From an uncultured Oscillospiraceae bacterium (lineage in GTDB: Bacteria; Bacillota; Clostridia; Oscillospirales; Oscillospiraceae), in NCBI GenBank assembly GCA_944387635.1, contig CALXFT010000003.1, positions 1-64,000 of the forward strand: a stretch of DNA of 64,000 nt, written 5' to 3'. A model generated the notes under the pieces. The model saw only the letters and a list, made by a program, of their open reading frames with translations. It searched no databases and had not been told where the DNA came from. The stretch's first letter is position 1. Each line of letters starts with the position of its first letter. Shown piece by piece: positions 54,672 through 62,913 of this stretch. Both the position numbers and the translations under genes were made by a program.

Positions 54672-56105
54672 GTGGATAGTTTGCGTAGAGATGACAAAAA
54701 GATCAATCCTCATTTCAAAGAGGAGTTTAAATACTTTCTTGAAAAGCATTTGTTTCCTTTGCTTGGAATTGTGAAAAAATCCCTTACAGACTCTCTTTTG
54801 AAAGTGGATATAAACGAGGGATTTGTTGTTCAGATCGCAAATACCATTTATTTTTCCGTATCAGGATGGCGTCTTTTTTCTCTGGACATCACGGGTACCG
54901 ATGGCCTTACGGAGGACAATATTAAATTAGCAAACCGGATCATTCAAGCGTATCTACCCATTTCGGAATACAAGAGAATCGGCTCTGGACGGCAAAATTC
55001 TTCCTATCCCAACAAAACCAAACATAAAACAGAATATAATGTATACAGAGATTCCGTTTGTTCTCAAGCCATTGAAACCGGCATTTCCTATTGGATCGTA
55101 GGCGATCAGTCCAGCGAGTATATTCAGAATTTCTTCAGCATTTTAAAACAATGGGCAGTCAAAACCTACGAAGGCCGACGTGTCACTATGGGATTCATTT
55201 TGAACCCTGATGCCAAGTCAACATGTATTTGCGAATATGGTAATTGGTTATCTTTCATGGATAGTGATTCTGCGGCAGTTTTGACCGATTGTATTCATTC
55301 TGTGATTGAACTTGACGCGGAATGTAATTTTATTCGGCATATTTCCGCGTCAGAAGGAGATCGTTTTGACCATTGCAGCCTAAATCACTGTGTGCCGCTC
55401 CGCTTTACGCAAATCGTTCAAACCCACGTTGTCCTGAATAAGGTCGGTATTTTCTTACTGAGCAACGGCGATATCGCATTGGCAAAAAATCGTTCCATAT
55501 GTTTCTTGCGCAGAAATCTCCGGTGGCTGAATCTCAGTTACGAAGCATTCTGCAATTCTCTGAAGCCATTTTTTTCGAGATACGCAATTCAGGACCCTGA
55601 TTTATTTCGCAGCATTTTTTCTTCCATTCTCGATGTTTCCTTTTCTCATACAGGAGGGATCATCGCGCTGGTTGGCCCCTGTTGGACCGATCCGGAAGGC
55701 ACACATTTTGATCATTCTGAAACACTCAGCCCTTATGACAATCTTCTGATTGACGATGCTGAAATACCTTCTGACCCACACGCAGACGCAGAGGGGCTGA
55801 ACGAAAGAAATAAGCGTCTATTGAAACGAAAAATCGTTCAAACTCTGGTGCAGGGGAGGGATTTTCAGCATATTGAGCGAAAACTTCGCAGTGAGTTGAT
55901 GGCACTGGATGGTGCATGTATCCTGGATTATAGCGGAAATGTTTACTCCTTCGGTGCAATTATTCAAAATGACTGTGGCGCATCCGGTGGTGGTCGCAGT
56001 TCTGCAGCGAGAAAATTGTCAGCATATGGTATGGCTGTTAAAATTTCGGCCGATGGATACATTGAGCTTTACATTAACCGAGAGGTCGTATATGCTATAA
56101 AGTAA
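54672..56105 (+). CDS. Large sensor protein with C-terminal DisA/CdaA-like nucleotide cyclase domain
   Basis: A 477-residue protein in a low-GC island. The last 80 residues resemble diadenylate cyclase (DisA_N) domains: DGACILDYSGNVYSFGAII with DGA at 413-415, a glycine-rich loop followed by RSSAARKLSAYGMAVKIS (442-459), and DGYIELYINREVV. In active cyclases the second motif is RHRxA; here it is RSSAA, so activity is uncertain. Residues 1-400 form a larger region of unknown fold with a LDVSFSHTGGIIALV segment (320-334), perhaps a sensor of the DACNV kind. GTG 54672 is used; TTG 54681, with GGGGTGG nearby, is an alternative start. Codon usage differs sharply from the neighbours, indicating horizontal acquisition. 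It has no companion effector gene. Confidence 0.7.
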   Translation: MDSLRRDDKKINPHFKEEFKYFLEKHLFPLLGIVKKSLTDSLLKVDINEGFVVQIANTIYFSVSGWRLFSLDITGTDGLTEDNIKLANRIIQAYLPISEYKRIGSGRQNSSYPNKTKHKTEYNVYRDSVCSQAIETGISYWIVGDQSSEYIQNFFSILKQWAVKTYEGRRVTMGFILNPDAKSTCICEYGNWLSFMDSDSAAVLTDCIHSVIELDAECNFIRHISASEGDRFDHCSLNHCVPLRFTQIVQTHVVLNKVGIFLLSNGDIALAKNRSICFLRRNLRWLNLSYEAFCNSLKPFFSRYAIQDPDLFRSIFSSILDVSFSHTGGIIALVGPCWTDPEGTHFDHSETLSPYDNLLIDDAEIPSDPHADAEGLNERNKRLLKRKIVQTLVQGRDFQHIERKLRSELMALDGACILDYSGNVYSFGAIIQNDCGASGGGRSSAARKLSAYGMAVKISADGYIELYINREVVYAIK

Positions 56106-56141
56106 TCTCCCGGTCAACCTTTGCAGTACAGCTGCATATAC

Positions 56142-56177
56142 TATATCAGAATTTCGAATTTCAAAAAGTCTGATATA
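56142..56177 (+). terminator. Possible terminator after the DisA_N-like gene
   Basis: TATATCAGA (56142-56150) pairs with TCTGATATA (56169-56177) 37 bases after the stop. The A/T tract after it is mostly A, so efficiency is doubtful. Confidence 0.35.
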
Positions 56178-56185
56178 AAAAACAC

Positions 56186-56214
56186 TTGACAAACAAAAAC
56201 AGGTCTGTTATAAT
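56186..56214 (+). promoter_or_regulatory. Consensus promoter of the orphan RNA
   Basis: TTGACA and TATAAT, both perfect, 17 bases apart, immediately before the structured RNA. Confidence 0.93.
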
Positions 56215-56220
56215 GATTCG

Positions 56221-56369
56221 AAATTCAGGAGTAGTTATTCTCCTATAAGGTAATGCCGCGAGCAATCGCGCGTATTAGATTGCGGAAGTTTCCTGCTTCT
56301 GCAAGCAAGGCAGGTGACGAACCTGTTAAGAGACTCCCAGAGATTTTTCTCTGGGGGTTCCTTTTTTTT
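56221..56369 (+). ncRNA. Orphan structured RNA, yybP-ykoY (Mn riboswitch)-like
   Basis: About 150 bases from promoter to terminator with no gene following on this strand. A 5' AGGAGTAG segment can pair with a 3' AAGAGACTCC segment to close the fold. Inside are a GCGAGCAATCGC hairpin and a GGCAGGTGACGAACCTG hairpin. The opening GGAGTAG and closing AAGAGAC-pyrimidine pattern fits the manganese riboswitch class, which normally precedes metal exporters or P-type ATPases. The terminator lies right after it, and the next ORF (nfnB) is on the other strand. It may be a riboswitch that lost its gene or a stand-alone small RNA. Confidence 0.55.
56336..56369 (+). terminator. Strong terminator of the orphan RNA
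   Basis: CCCAGAGA pairs with TCTCTGGG around TTTT, followed by GGTTCC and eight Ts. The left arm overlaps the 3' side of the RNA's closing stem, as in a riboswitch expression platform. Confidence 0.92.
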
Positions 56370-56392
56370 AAAAAGACTAAGGAAACTCTGAA

Positions 56393-56433
56393 TAAAAAGC
56401 GGCAAGTCCTCTTTGGAAGACTTACCGCTTTTA
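56393..56433 (-). terminator. Terminator of nfnAB
   Basis: On the minus strand GCGGTAAGTC pairs with GACTTGCCGC (one mismatch), followed by TTTTTATT. Confidence 0.88.
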
Positions 56434-56445
56434 CTATTGCTTATA

Positions 56446-57828
56446 TCACTTATTCAGGAACGCGTCGATGGAGGCGGCGGCTTTCTTGCCTGCGCCCATG
56501 GCCAGGATCACCGTGGCCGCGCCGGTGACGGCGTCGCCGCCGGCGAAGACGCCCTGACGGGTGGTCATCTCGTTCTCGTCCACAATCAGACAGCCCTTGC
56601 GGTTGGTGTCCAGACCGGGGGTGGTGGACCGGATCAGGGGGTTGGGGCTGGTGCCCAGGGACATGATCACCGTGTCCACATCCAGGATGAACTCGCTGCC
56701 GGGGATCTCAATGGGACGGCGGCGGCCGGAGGCGTCGGGCTCGCCCAGCTCCATGCGGATGCACTGGATGCCGCAGACCCGGCCGTTCTCGTCGCCCAGG
56801 ATCTTCACCGGGTTGCACAGGGTCTTAAACTCGATGCCCTCCTCCTTGGCGTGGTGCTGCTCCTCCAGACGGGCGGGCATTTCGGCCTCGCCACGGCGGT
56901 AGACGATGTACACATGCTCGGCGCCCAGACGCATGGCGCAGCGGGCCGCGTCCATGGCCACGTTGCCGCCGCCCACCACGGCCACAGCCTTGGACTGGAT
57001 TACGGGGGTGTCGGCCTCGGTGTTGTAGGCCTTCATCAGGTTGGTGCGGGTCAGGTACTCGTTGGCGGACATGACGCCCTTCAGGCTCTCGCCGGGGATG
57101 TTCATGAACATGGGCAGGCCCGCGCCGGAGCCTACGAAGACGGCCTTGTAGCCCATATCGAACAGCTCGTCGATGGTCAGGACCCGGCCGATGACCATGT
57201 TGGTCATGACCTCCACGCCCTGGGCCTGGAGCTTCTCGACCTCGTTGGCCACAATGGCCTTGGGCAGACGGAACTCGGGAATGCCGTAGACCAGCACGCC
57301 GCCGGCGGTGTGCAGGGCCTCGAAGACCGTGACTTCATAGCCCTTCTTAGCCAGGTCGCTGGCGCAGGTCAGGCCGGCGGGGCCGGAGCCCACCACGGCC
57401 ACCTTCACGCCGTTGGACACCGCCTTCTCGGGCATGGCGTTGATGTTCTCCCGGTACCAGTCGGCTACAAACCGCTCCAGACGGCCGATGGCCACGGGCT
57501 CGCCCTTGATGCCCCGGACGCACTTGCACTCGCACTGGGTCTCCTGGGGGCAGACCCGGCCGGACAGGGCGGGCAGGGCGTTGGTGGAGGTCAGGATCTC
57601 ATAGGCGGCCTTGAAGTCCCGCTGCTGGATCTTCTTGATAAAGTCGGGGATGCGCACGTTGACGGGGCAGCCCTCCACGCACTTGGGATTCTTGCATCCC
57701 AGGCAGCGGTTGGCCTCATTGACGGCCATCTCCTCGGTATAGCCCAGGGTGACTTCCTGGAAATTCCGGGCCCGGACCTTGGGGTCCTGCTCCGGCATAG
57801 GTGTCTTGGTCAGAGTCATATTTGCCAT
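56446..57828 (-). CDS. nfnB: NfnB / GltA-type NADPH-dependent oxidoreductase subunit
   Basis: A 460-residue flavoprotein of the glutamate synthase small-subunit family. N-terminal cysteines for two [4Fe-4S] clusters are in CLGCKNPKCVEGCPVNVRIPDF and CPQETQCECKCVRGIKG. An FAD motif VAVVGSGPAGLTCASDLAKKG near residue 168 and an NADPH motif VAVVGGGNVAMDAAR near 307 follow. Because the gene upstream encodes an NfnA-type FAD/[2Fe-2S] subunit, the pair most likely forms the electron-bifurcating NADH-dependent ferredoxin:NADP oxidoreductase rather than glutamate synthase. It lies 13 bases after nfnA. Confidence 0.88.
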   Translation of the reverse strand: MANMTLTKTPMPEQDPKVRARNFQEVTLGYTEEMAVNEANRCLGCKNPKCVEGCPVNVRIPDFIKKIQQRDFKAAYEILTSTNALPALSGRVCPQETQCECKCVRGIKGEPVAIGRLERFVADWYRENINAMPEKAVSNGVKVAVVGSGPAGLTCASDLAKKGYEVTVFEALHTAGGVLVYGIPEFRLPKAIVANEVEKLQAQGVEVMTNMVIGRVLTIDELFDMGYKAVFVGSGAGLPMFMNIPGESLKGVMSANEYLTRTNLMKAYNTEADTPVIQSKAVAVVGGGNVAMDAARCAMRLGAEHVYIVYRRGEAEMPARLEEQHHAKEEGIEFKTLCNPVKILGDENGRVCGIQCIRMELGEPDASGRRRPIEIPGSEFILDVDTVIMSLGTSPNPLIRSTTPGLDTNRKGCLIVDENEMTTRQGVFAGGDAVTGAATVILAMGAGKKAAASIDAFLNK

Positions 57829-57841
57829 ATCTGCTTCCTCC

Positions 57842-58696
57842 TCACTGGATCAGGGCTTTGCCCATGGCCTCGATGCGGCAGACGTGATCGTGATTCACTT
57901 CCGCCTCCCGGTCCCGATAGGTGCCGTTGCGGCTCATGAGCTCGGCGAAGTCCACCTTGTGGCCGTCGAACTCGGGGCCGTCCACGCAGGCGAACTTGGT
58001 CTGGCCGCCTACGGTGACCCGGCAGCCGCCGCACATGCCGGTGCCGTCGATCATAATGGGGTTCAGGGACACGCTGGTGTGGACGCCGAAGGGCTCGGTG
58101 GTCTTGGCCACGAACTTCATCATAGGCACGGGGCCGATGGCCAGGACCTCGTCGAAGGTCTCACCGGCCTCCAGCAGCTCCTGCAGAGGGGCTGTGACCA
58201 GGCCGTGACGGCCGTAGGACCCGTCGTCGGTCATCATGATAAACCGGTCGGAGACGGCCTTGAACTCCTCCTCCAGGATCACAATGTCCTTGCTGCGGAA
58301 GCCCACGATGACGGTGACCTCGGCGCCGGCCTCCTTAAAGGCCCGGGCAGAGGGAAGCGCGATGGCGCAGCCCACGCCGCCGCCTACGACGCAGACCTTC
58401 TTCTTGCCTTCCACAGGGGTGGGCTTGCCCAGGGGACCAACGAAGTCCCGGATATAGTCGCCCTCCTTCAGAGCGCCCAGGGCGTTGGTGCTGAAACCAA
58501 CCTTCTGGAAGATAATGGTAACGGTACCGGCCTGGGGGTCGCAGCCCGCGATGGTCAGGGGCACCCGCTCTCCCATCTCATCGATTCGGAAGATGATGAA
58601 CTGGCCGGCCTTACCCTTGCGGGCGATGAAGGGGGCCTCGATGTCCATCAGGGTGACGGAGGAATTGAGTTCTTTCTTGCGTACAATCTTATACAT
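57842..58696 (-). CDS. nfnA: NfnA-type FAD/[2Fe-2S] oxidoreductase subunit
   Basis: A 284-residue ferredoxin-NADP reductase-like subunit related to PyrK and sulfide dehydrogenase subunits. The N-terminal FAD-binding barrel shows GERVPLTIAG near residue 50. The NAD-binding region has VCVVGGGVGCAIALPSARA near 105. The C-terminal [2Fe-2S] cysteines are in DGTGMCGGCRVTVGG and KFACVDGPEFDGHKVDF. ATG 58696 is the family start; the upstream reading is noncoding. With nfnB it balances NADH, NADPH and reduced ferredoxin in anaerobic metabolism. A perfect promoter lies 85 bases upstream. Confidence 0.88.
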   Translation of the reverse strand: MYKIVRKKELNSSVTLMDIEAPFIARKGKAGQFIIFRIDEMGERVPLTIAGCDPQAGTVTIIFQKVGFSTNALGALKEGDYIRDFVGPLGKPTPVEGKKKVCVVGGGVGCAIALPSARAFKEAGAEVTVIVGFRSKDIVILEEEFKAVSDRFIMMTDDGSYGRHGLVTAPLQELLEAGETFDEVLAIGPVPMMKFVAKTTEPFGVHTSVSLNPIMIDGTGMCGGCRVTVGGQTKFACVDGPEFDGHKVDFAELMSRNGTYRDREAEVNHDHVCRIEAMGKALIQ

Positions 58697-58779
58697 GTTC
58701 TGATCCGTCCTTTTCAGAATGAGTGATAACAATACGAGTCGCCGCCCAGGCCCGGCCAGGCCAAACCTGCGCACCTTCC

Positions 58780-58808
58780 ATTATAGCCTGTCTTGAGCCG
58801 TTTGTCAA
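58780..58808 (-). promoter_or_regulatory. Consensus sigma-A promoter of nfnAB
   Basis: Minus-strand TTGACA and TATAAT, both perfect, with 17-base spacing. Confidence 0.93.
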
Positions 58809-58888
58809 AACATGATTCTATGAAAATTGTTGGGATTTTTGGTTGAAATCTTAGGAAGGCTATACAAATGACGCGGATGAGAAAGGGC

Positions 58889-59000
58889 CGGCCTTGCCTC
58901 CCTCCGGGAGGGTAAGCGAAGCGCGGTCGCTGGAGTGAATGACAGTCCGGTGGACTGTCAGAGCCGCGGCCGGGACCGCCGCAGCGGCTGGCCCCGACAA
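58889..59000. repeat. Family A left-half copy
   Basis: CCTTGCCTCCCTCCGGGAGG, GTAAGCGAAGCGCGG, AGTGAATGACAGTCCGGTGG and GCCGCAGCGGC. It matches the left end of the long copy at 17109. A further hairpin fragment (CAGTCAGGAATC...GATTCCTGACAG) lies at 59133-59158. The gap 58809-59203 holds no gene. Confidence 0.75.
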
Positions 59001-59203
59001 AAGCCGGGGTCGGAGGGAGAATGCGGCAGTTAGTTGATTGAGCGTTCAACTTGAGGCAGAGCATTTAAAGCTTGGCCTTCGCCTCTTTTACCAGATGCAA
59101 AGAAAGAACGACGCTGTCGCCGGGCTCCCACAGTCAGGAATCAGAGATTCCTGACAGCCCCCTCCGGTCGGGGGCCATGACCCGCGGCTGCGCCGCTTTT
59201 CCC

Positions 59204-59236
59204 GAAAACGAAGGCTCCGGTTTTCCGGAGCCTTCG
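59204..59236 (-). terminator. Terminator of serS-mscL
   Basis: CGAAGGCTCCGG pairs perfectly with CCGGAGCCTTCG around TTTT, with a short T run on the minus strand just after mscL. Confidence 0.88.
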
Positions 59237-59240
59237 TGCC

Positions 59241-59705
59241 TTATTCCTTTTCCTTCAGCAAGTCCCGGATCTGGGTCAGCAGAACCACTTCTTCGCTGGG
59301 CTTGGGCGGTTCGGAAGCCTGGGCCGCCTCTTCCTTCTTCCTGCCAAGCTCCGTCAGCTTGTTCAGGCCCTTGACCAGGAAGAATACCACCAGGGCCAGA
59401 ATCAGGAAGTTGATCACGGCGGACAGGAAGTTGCCGTAGTTTAAGGTGTTGGGAATCACATTTCCCTTGTCGTCCAGCACCGGGTCCGAAAACAGACGGG
59501 GCAGGGTCAGCTTCAGCTGGGAGAAATCCACGCCGCCGATGAAGATGGACACAATGGGCATGATTACATCGTCGGTCAGGGATTTGGTGATGGTGGAGAA
59601 GGCCCCGCCGATGATGGTACCCACGGCCAGAGCCATGGCGTTGCCCTTGATGGCAAAGGCCGCGAATTCATCCAGCCACTTTGGTTTCTTCACAGGGTTT
59701 TTCAT
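59241..59705 (-). CDS. mscL: Large-conductance mechanosensitive channel
   Basis: A 154-residue channel that opens under osmotic downshock. The pore helix FAIKGNAMALAVGTIIGGAF near residue 15, loop segment SIFIGGVDFSQLKLTLP, and second helix FLILALVVFFLVKGLNKL are all present. The C-terminal helix ends VLLTQIRDLLKEK, the typical bundle. ATG 59705 is chosen because the family begins there with GAGGG upstream. It follows serS by 22 bases and probably shares its transcript. Confidence 0.96.
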   Translation of the reverse strand: MKNPVKKPKWLDEFAAFAIKGNAMALAVGTIIGGAFSTITKSLTDDVIMPIVSIFIGGVDFSQLKLTLPRLFSDPVLDDKGNVIPNTLNYGNFLSAVINFLILALVVFFLVKGLNKLTELGRKKEEAAQASEPPKPSEEVVLLTQIRDLLKEKE

Positions 59706-59727
59706 GTCTGTCTGCCCTCGGAGCTTC

Positions 59728-61017
59728 TCACTTCTTCTCAATGACTTCCAGGCCGCCCAGGTACTTTCTCAGCACAGGCGGCACCACCACGGAGCCGTCG
59801 GCTCTCTGGTTCTGCTCCACCATGGCCGGGAAGATCCGGGAGGTGGCCAGGCCGGAGCCGTTCAGGGTGTGCAGGAACTCGGGCTTGCCCGTGGCCTCCC
59901 GGCGGAAGCGGATGTTGCCCCGGCGGGCCTGGTAGTCCCGGGCGTTGGACACCGAGGAGACCTCCTTGTAGCCGTTCATGGAGGGGATCTGAATCTCAAT
60001 GTCGTAGGTCCGGGCCATGGAGGCGGAGCAGTCCCCGGCGGCCAGCTTCACCGTGCGGAAGTGGAAGCCCAGGCCCTTGACCAGGTTCTCGGCCTTGGTG
60101 ACCAGCTCCTCGAAGGCGGCGTCGGAGTCCTCAGGCCGGGTGAACTGGAACATCTCCACCTTGTTGAACTGGTGGCCCCGGACCATGCCCCGCTCGTCGG
60201 CCCGGTGGGAGCCGGCCTCCCGGCGGAAGCAGGGGGTGTAGGCGAAGTACTTCTTCGGCAGGTCGCTTTCGGCCAGAATCTCATCCCGGAAAATGGAGCA
60301 CAGCGCCGCCTCGGCGGTGGGCAGCATGTAGTGAATCCGGTCGTCGGTGGGGTTGGCGATCTTGTAGACCTCGTCGGCAAACTTGGGGAACTGACCGGCG
60401 GTCTCGCCGCACTGGTACTCCAGCATGTGGGGCGGCAGAATGAAGTCGTAGCCGTCGGCAATGTGGGTGTCGATGAAGTAGTTGAGCAGAGCCCACTCCA
60501 GCCGGGCGCCCATGCCGGTGTACATCCAGTTGCCGGAACCGGCCAGCTTCACGCCCCGCTCATAGTCGATCAGGCCCAAATCCAGGCACAGGTCCACATG
60601 GTGCTTGGGGGTAAAGTCAAACTTGTGGGGCTCGCCGAAGTAGCGCAGGGGCTGGTTGTTCTCCTTGCCGCCGGGCAGCAGGTCCGGGTCCGGCAGGTTG
60701 GGCAGGCTCAGCATGGCCGTGCGGTACTCCGCCAGAACCGCGTCCAGCTTCTGGGCATCCTCGGCCAGGCCCTTCTTCAGCTCGGACATTTCCGCGAAGA
60801 TGGGGGCCACGTCCTTGCCCTGCTTCTTCAGCAGGGGAATCTCCTTGGAGACCTTGTTCTGACGGGCCTTGCGGGCCTCGGTTTCGGCAATCAAAGCCCG
60901 GCGCTCCTCGTCCAGCTGAAGGATTCGGTCCACTATGGCGTCGCAGTCCACTTCCTTGGCCCGCAGGGCGGCCTTGACCCCCTGGGGATCTTCCTTGATT
61001 GTCTTGATATCCAGCAT
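59728..61017 (-). CDS. serS: Seryl-tRNA synthetase
   Basis: Charges tRNA-Ser. The 429-residue class II synthetase has the N-terminal tRNA-binding coiled coil (about 30-100, ending near DLLPGGKENN), motif 2 around CFRREAGSHRADERGMVRGHQFNKVEMF and motif 3 with the arginine in FLHTLNGSGLATSRIFPAMVE. It starts at ATG 61017 with AGAGAGGT upstream. No T-box leader is seen; the upstream pspC-like gene is only 16 bases away, so it is read from a longer transcript. Confidence 0.98.
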   Translation of the reverse strand: MLDIKTIKEDPQGVKAALRAKEVDCDAIVDRILQLDEERRALIAETEARKARQNKVSKEIPLLKKQGKDVAPIFAEMSELKKGLAEDAQKLDAVLAEYRTAMLSLPNLPDPDLLPGGKENNQPLRYFGEPHKFDFTPKHHVDLCLDLGLIDYERGVKLAGSGNWMYTGMGARLEWALLNYFIDTHIADGYDFILPPHMLEYQCGETAGQFPKFADEVYKIANPTDDRIHYMLPTAEAALCSIFRDEILAESDLPKKYFAYTPCFRREAGSHRADERGMVRGHQFNKVEMFQFTRPEDSDAAFEELVTKAENLVKGLGFHFRTVKLAAGDCSASMARTYDIEIQIPSMNGYKEVSSVSNARDYQARRGNIRFRREATGKPEFLHTLNGSGLATSRIFPAMVEQNQRADGSVVVPPVLRKYLGGLEVIEKK

Positions 61018-61033
61018 TGTTCTTACCTCTCTT

Positions 61034-61237
61034 TTAATTCACGTCAATGATCTGACTGGGTTTCTCGGGAATGATAATGGCGGCAATGATATAGACCAGA
61101 ACGCCGGTGCCGCCCCACAGGCACAGCACCGCCCAGATCAGGCGGACCAGGGTGGGGTCAATGGAAAAATACTCGGCAATGCCGCCGCAGACGCCCATAA
61201 GCATCTTCTGTGTGTTGGATTTGTACAGCTTTTTCAT
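61034..61237 (-). CDS. PspC domain membrane protein
   Basis: A 67-residue PspC-type protein: KKLYKSNTQKMLMGVCGGIAEYF, then DPTLVRLIWAVLCLWGGTGVLVYIIAAIIIPE, with one or two membrane segments. PspC proteins take part in envelope-stress responses or bind toxins in some bacteria; the function of short Firmicutes members is not known. GGAG precedes ATG 61237. It lies between parB and serS with gaps of 2 and 16 bases, so the stretch parA to mscL reads like one long operon. Confidence 0.9.
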   Translation of the reverse strand: MKKLYKSNTQKMLMGVCGGIAEYFSIDPTLVRLIWAVLCLWGGTGVLVYIIAAIIIPEKPSQIIDVN

Positions 61238-61239
61238 AG

Positions 61240-62100
61240 TCACTTCTCCAGTTTCATCAGGGCGTCCAGGAGATTCTGCAAGTCCTCCTGGCCGTAAAAT
61301 TCCAGTTCGCACCTGCCCTTGCGCTTGCCGTTGACGATCTTCACGCCCCGGCCCAGACGCTTGCTCAGGCTCTTTTCGCACTCGGCCACATAGTCCACGG
61401 CGAAGACCTCCGGCTTTTCCGGGGCAGGCTCCTTGGCCATGTTCTTGCACAGGGTCTCGGCCTGCCGCACGGACAGGGACAGGGCCGTGATCTTCCGGGC
61501 GGCCTCCTGCTGCTTTTTCTCGCTTTTCAGGCTGAGAATGGCCCGGGCGTGACCGGCGGACAGGGCGCCGCAGCGCAGCTGCTCCAGAACCTCCGGACAC
61601 AGGCCCAGCAGCCGCAGGGCGTTGGCCACGGCGGGCCGGGACTTGCCCACCTGCCTGGCCGCCTCCTCCTGGGTCATGCCGTACTCCTCAATAAGGCTCT
61701 GGTAGCCCAGGGCTTCTTCCACGGGGTTCAGGTCCTGCCGCTGGAGATTCTCAATCAGAGCCAGCTCCATGGCCTTCTTGTCGTCGGCCTCCATGACCAC
61801 GGCGGGTACGTCGCTTAAGTTTGCCAGCCGGGCCGCCCGCCAGCGGCGCTCTCCGGCGATGATCTGGTAATAGCCGCTGGGCAGCTCCCGGACCGTCAGA
61901 GGCTGAATCACCCCGTGGACGGCGATGGAATCCGCCAGGGCCTGCAGCTCCTCCTCGTCGAAGTCCTGCCGGGGCTGGTCCGGGTTGGGCTCCACCTTAT
62001 AGATGGGCAGAATCCGGTAGCCGCTGCTTTGAGCCGGTTCCTCTGTAAAGTCTCCCAGCAGGGCGCCCAGGCCCTTGCCCAAGCCTTTGTTCGATGCCAA
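61240..62100 (-). CDS. parB: Chromosome partitioning protein ParB (Spo0J)
   Basis: A 286-residue CTP-dependent DNA clamp that loads at parS and helps segregate origins. It opens KGLGKGLGALLGD, has the CTP-binding motif IIAGERRWRAA near residue 83, the ALIENLQRQDLNPVEEA segment, and a parS-reading helix-turn-helix MTQEEAARQVGKSRPAVANALRLL near 142. A C-terminal dimer domain follows. It lies 15 bases after parA, in the normal soj-spo0J order, with two parS sites just upstream of parA. Confidence 0.96.
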   Translation of the reverse strand: MASNKGLGKGLGALLGDFTEEPAQSSGYRILPIYKVEPNPDQPRQDFDEEELQALADSIAVHGVIQPLTVRELPSGYYQIIAGERRWRAARLANLSDVPAVVMEADDKKAMELALIENLQRQDLNPVEEALGYQSLIEEYGMTQEEAARQVGKSRPAVANALRLLGLCPEVLEQLRCGALSAGHARAILSLKSEKKQQEAARKITALSLSVRQAETLCKNMAKEPAPEKPEVFAVDYVAECEKSLSKRLGRGVKIVNGKRKGRCELEFYGQEDLQNLLDALMKLEK

Positions 62101-62115
62101 ATAAATCTCCTCCTG

Positions 62116-62871
62116 TTACAGCTTCCGTTCGATTTCCTTGGCCATGGCCCGATAGGCCTCGGCTCCCCTGCTGGTCCGGTCGTAGGCCGTCACCGGCAGG
62201 CCGTGGCTGGGCGCCTCCGCCAGACGGACGTTCCGGGGGATCACCGTGGCGAAGACCTTCCCCGGGAAGTGCCGACGGACCTCCTGGGCCACCTGGTTGG
62301 AGAAGTTGGTCCGGCCGTCGTACATGGTCAGGGCCACGCCGAAGATCTCCAGCCGGGGGTTCAGCCGCTTTTTCACCATGCGCAGGGTGCTCATAAGGTC
62401 GCTGAGTCCCTCCAGGGCGAAGTACTCGCACTGGACCGGCACCAGAATGCCGTCGGCGGCGCAGAGGCCGTTGAGGGTCAGCATCTCCAGGGAGGGAGGG
62501 CAGTCGACGAAGATCACGTCGTAGCTCTCCCGCAGCGCATGGAGGCTCTTGTCCAGCTTTCCTTCCCGGTGGTTCTGCGCGATGAGCTCCACCGCCGCCC
62601 CGGCCAGATCCGCCGAGGAGGGCAGCACGTGGCCGTATTGGGTCTGAACCACGGCGTCCCGGGCGGGGACGTCGTTGATGGTCACGTCGTAAACCGAATA
62701 TTTGATTTTCCGCTTGTCCACCCCCATGCCGGAGGTGGCGTTGGCCTGGGGATCAAAGTCGCACAGCAAAACCTTCTTCCCAAGCTCTGTCAGCGCCGAC
62801 GTCAGATTCACGGCGGTGGTTGTCTTCCCCACCCCGCCCTTCTGATTGACGATCGCGATTATTTTACCCAT
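62116..62871 (-). CDS. parA: Chromosome partitioning ATPase ParA (Soj)
   Basis: A 251-residue Walker-type ATPase that works with ParB. The deviant Walker A KGGVGKTTTAVNL is at 11-23, switch I/Walker B lies around VIFVDCPPSLEMLTLNGL, and VQCEYFALEGLS follows. Family length is about 253. First gene of a likely operon running parA, parB, pspC, serS, mscL. In sporulating Firmicutes, Soj also regulates DnaA. A perfect parS is 27 bases upstream of its start. Confidence 0.97.
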   Translation of the reverse strand: MGKIIAIVNQKGGVGKTTTAVNLTSALTELGKKVLLCDFDPQANATSGMGVDKRKIKYSVYDVTINDVPARDAVVQTQYGHVLPSSADLAGAAVELIAQNHREGKLDKSLHALRESYDVIFVDCPPSLEMLTLNGLCAADGILVPVQCEYFALEGLSDLMSTLRMVKKRLNPRLEIFGVALTMYDGRTNFSNQVAQEVRRHFPGKVFATVIPRNVRLAEAPSHGLPVTAYDRTSRGAEAYRAMAKEIERKL

Positions 62872-62897
62872 TCGCGCCTCCTGTATCTGTTGGCAAT

Positions 62898-62913
62898 TGT
62901 TTCACGTGAAACA
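62898..62913. promoter_or_regulatory. parS site 1
   Basis: TGTTTCACGTGAAACA is an exact 16-base parS, just upstream of parA. Confidence 0.97.

Noticed and set aside
56221..56369. A c-di-AMP (ydaO) riboswitch, tempting because of the cyclase-like gene next door
   Set aside because: The ydaO core sequences (for example GAGCC...GGGGTGAATC and TAGGG) are not present. The closing pattern fits yybP-ykoY better.
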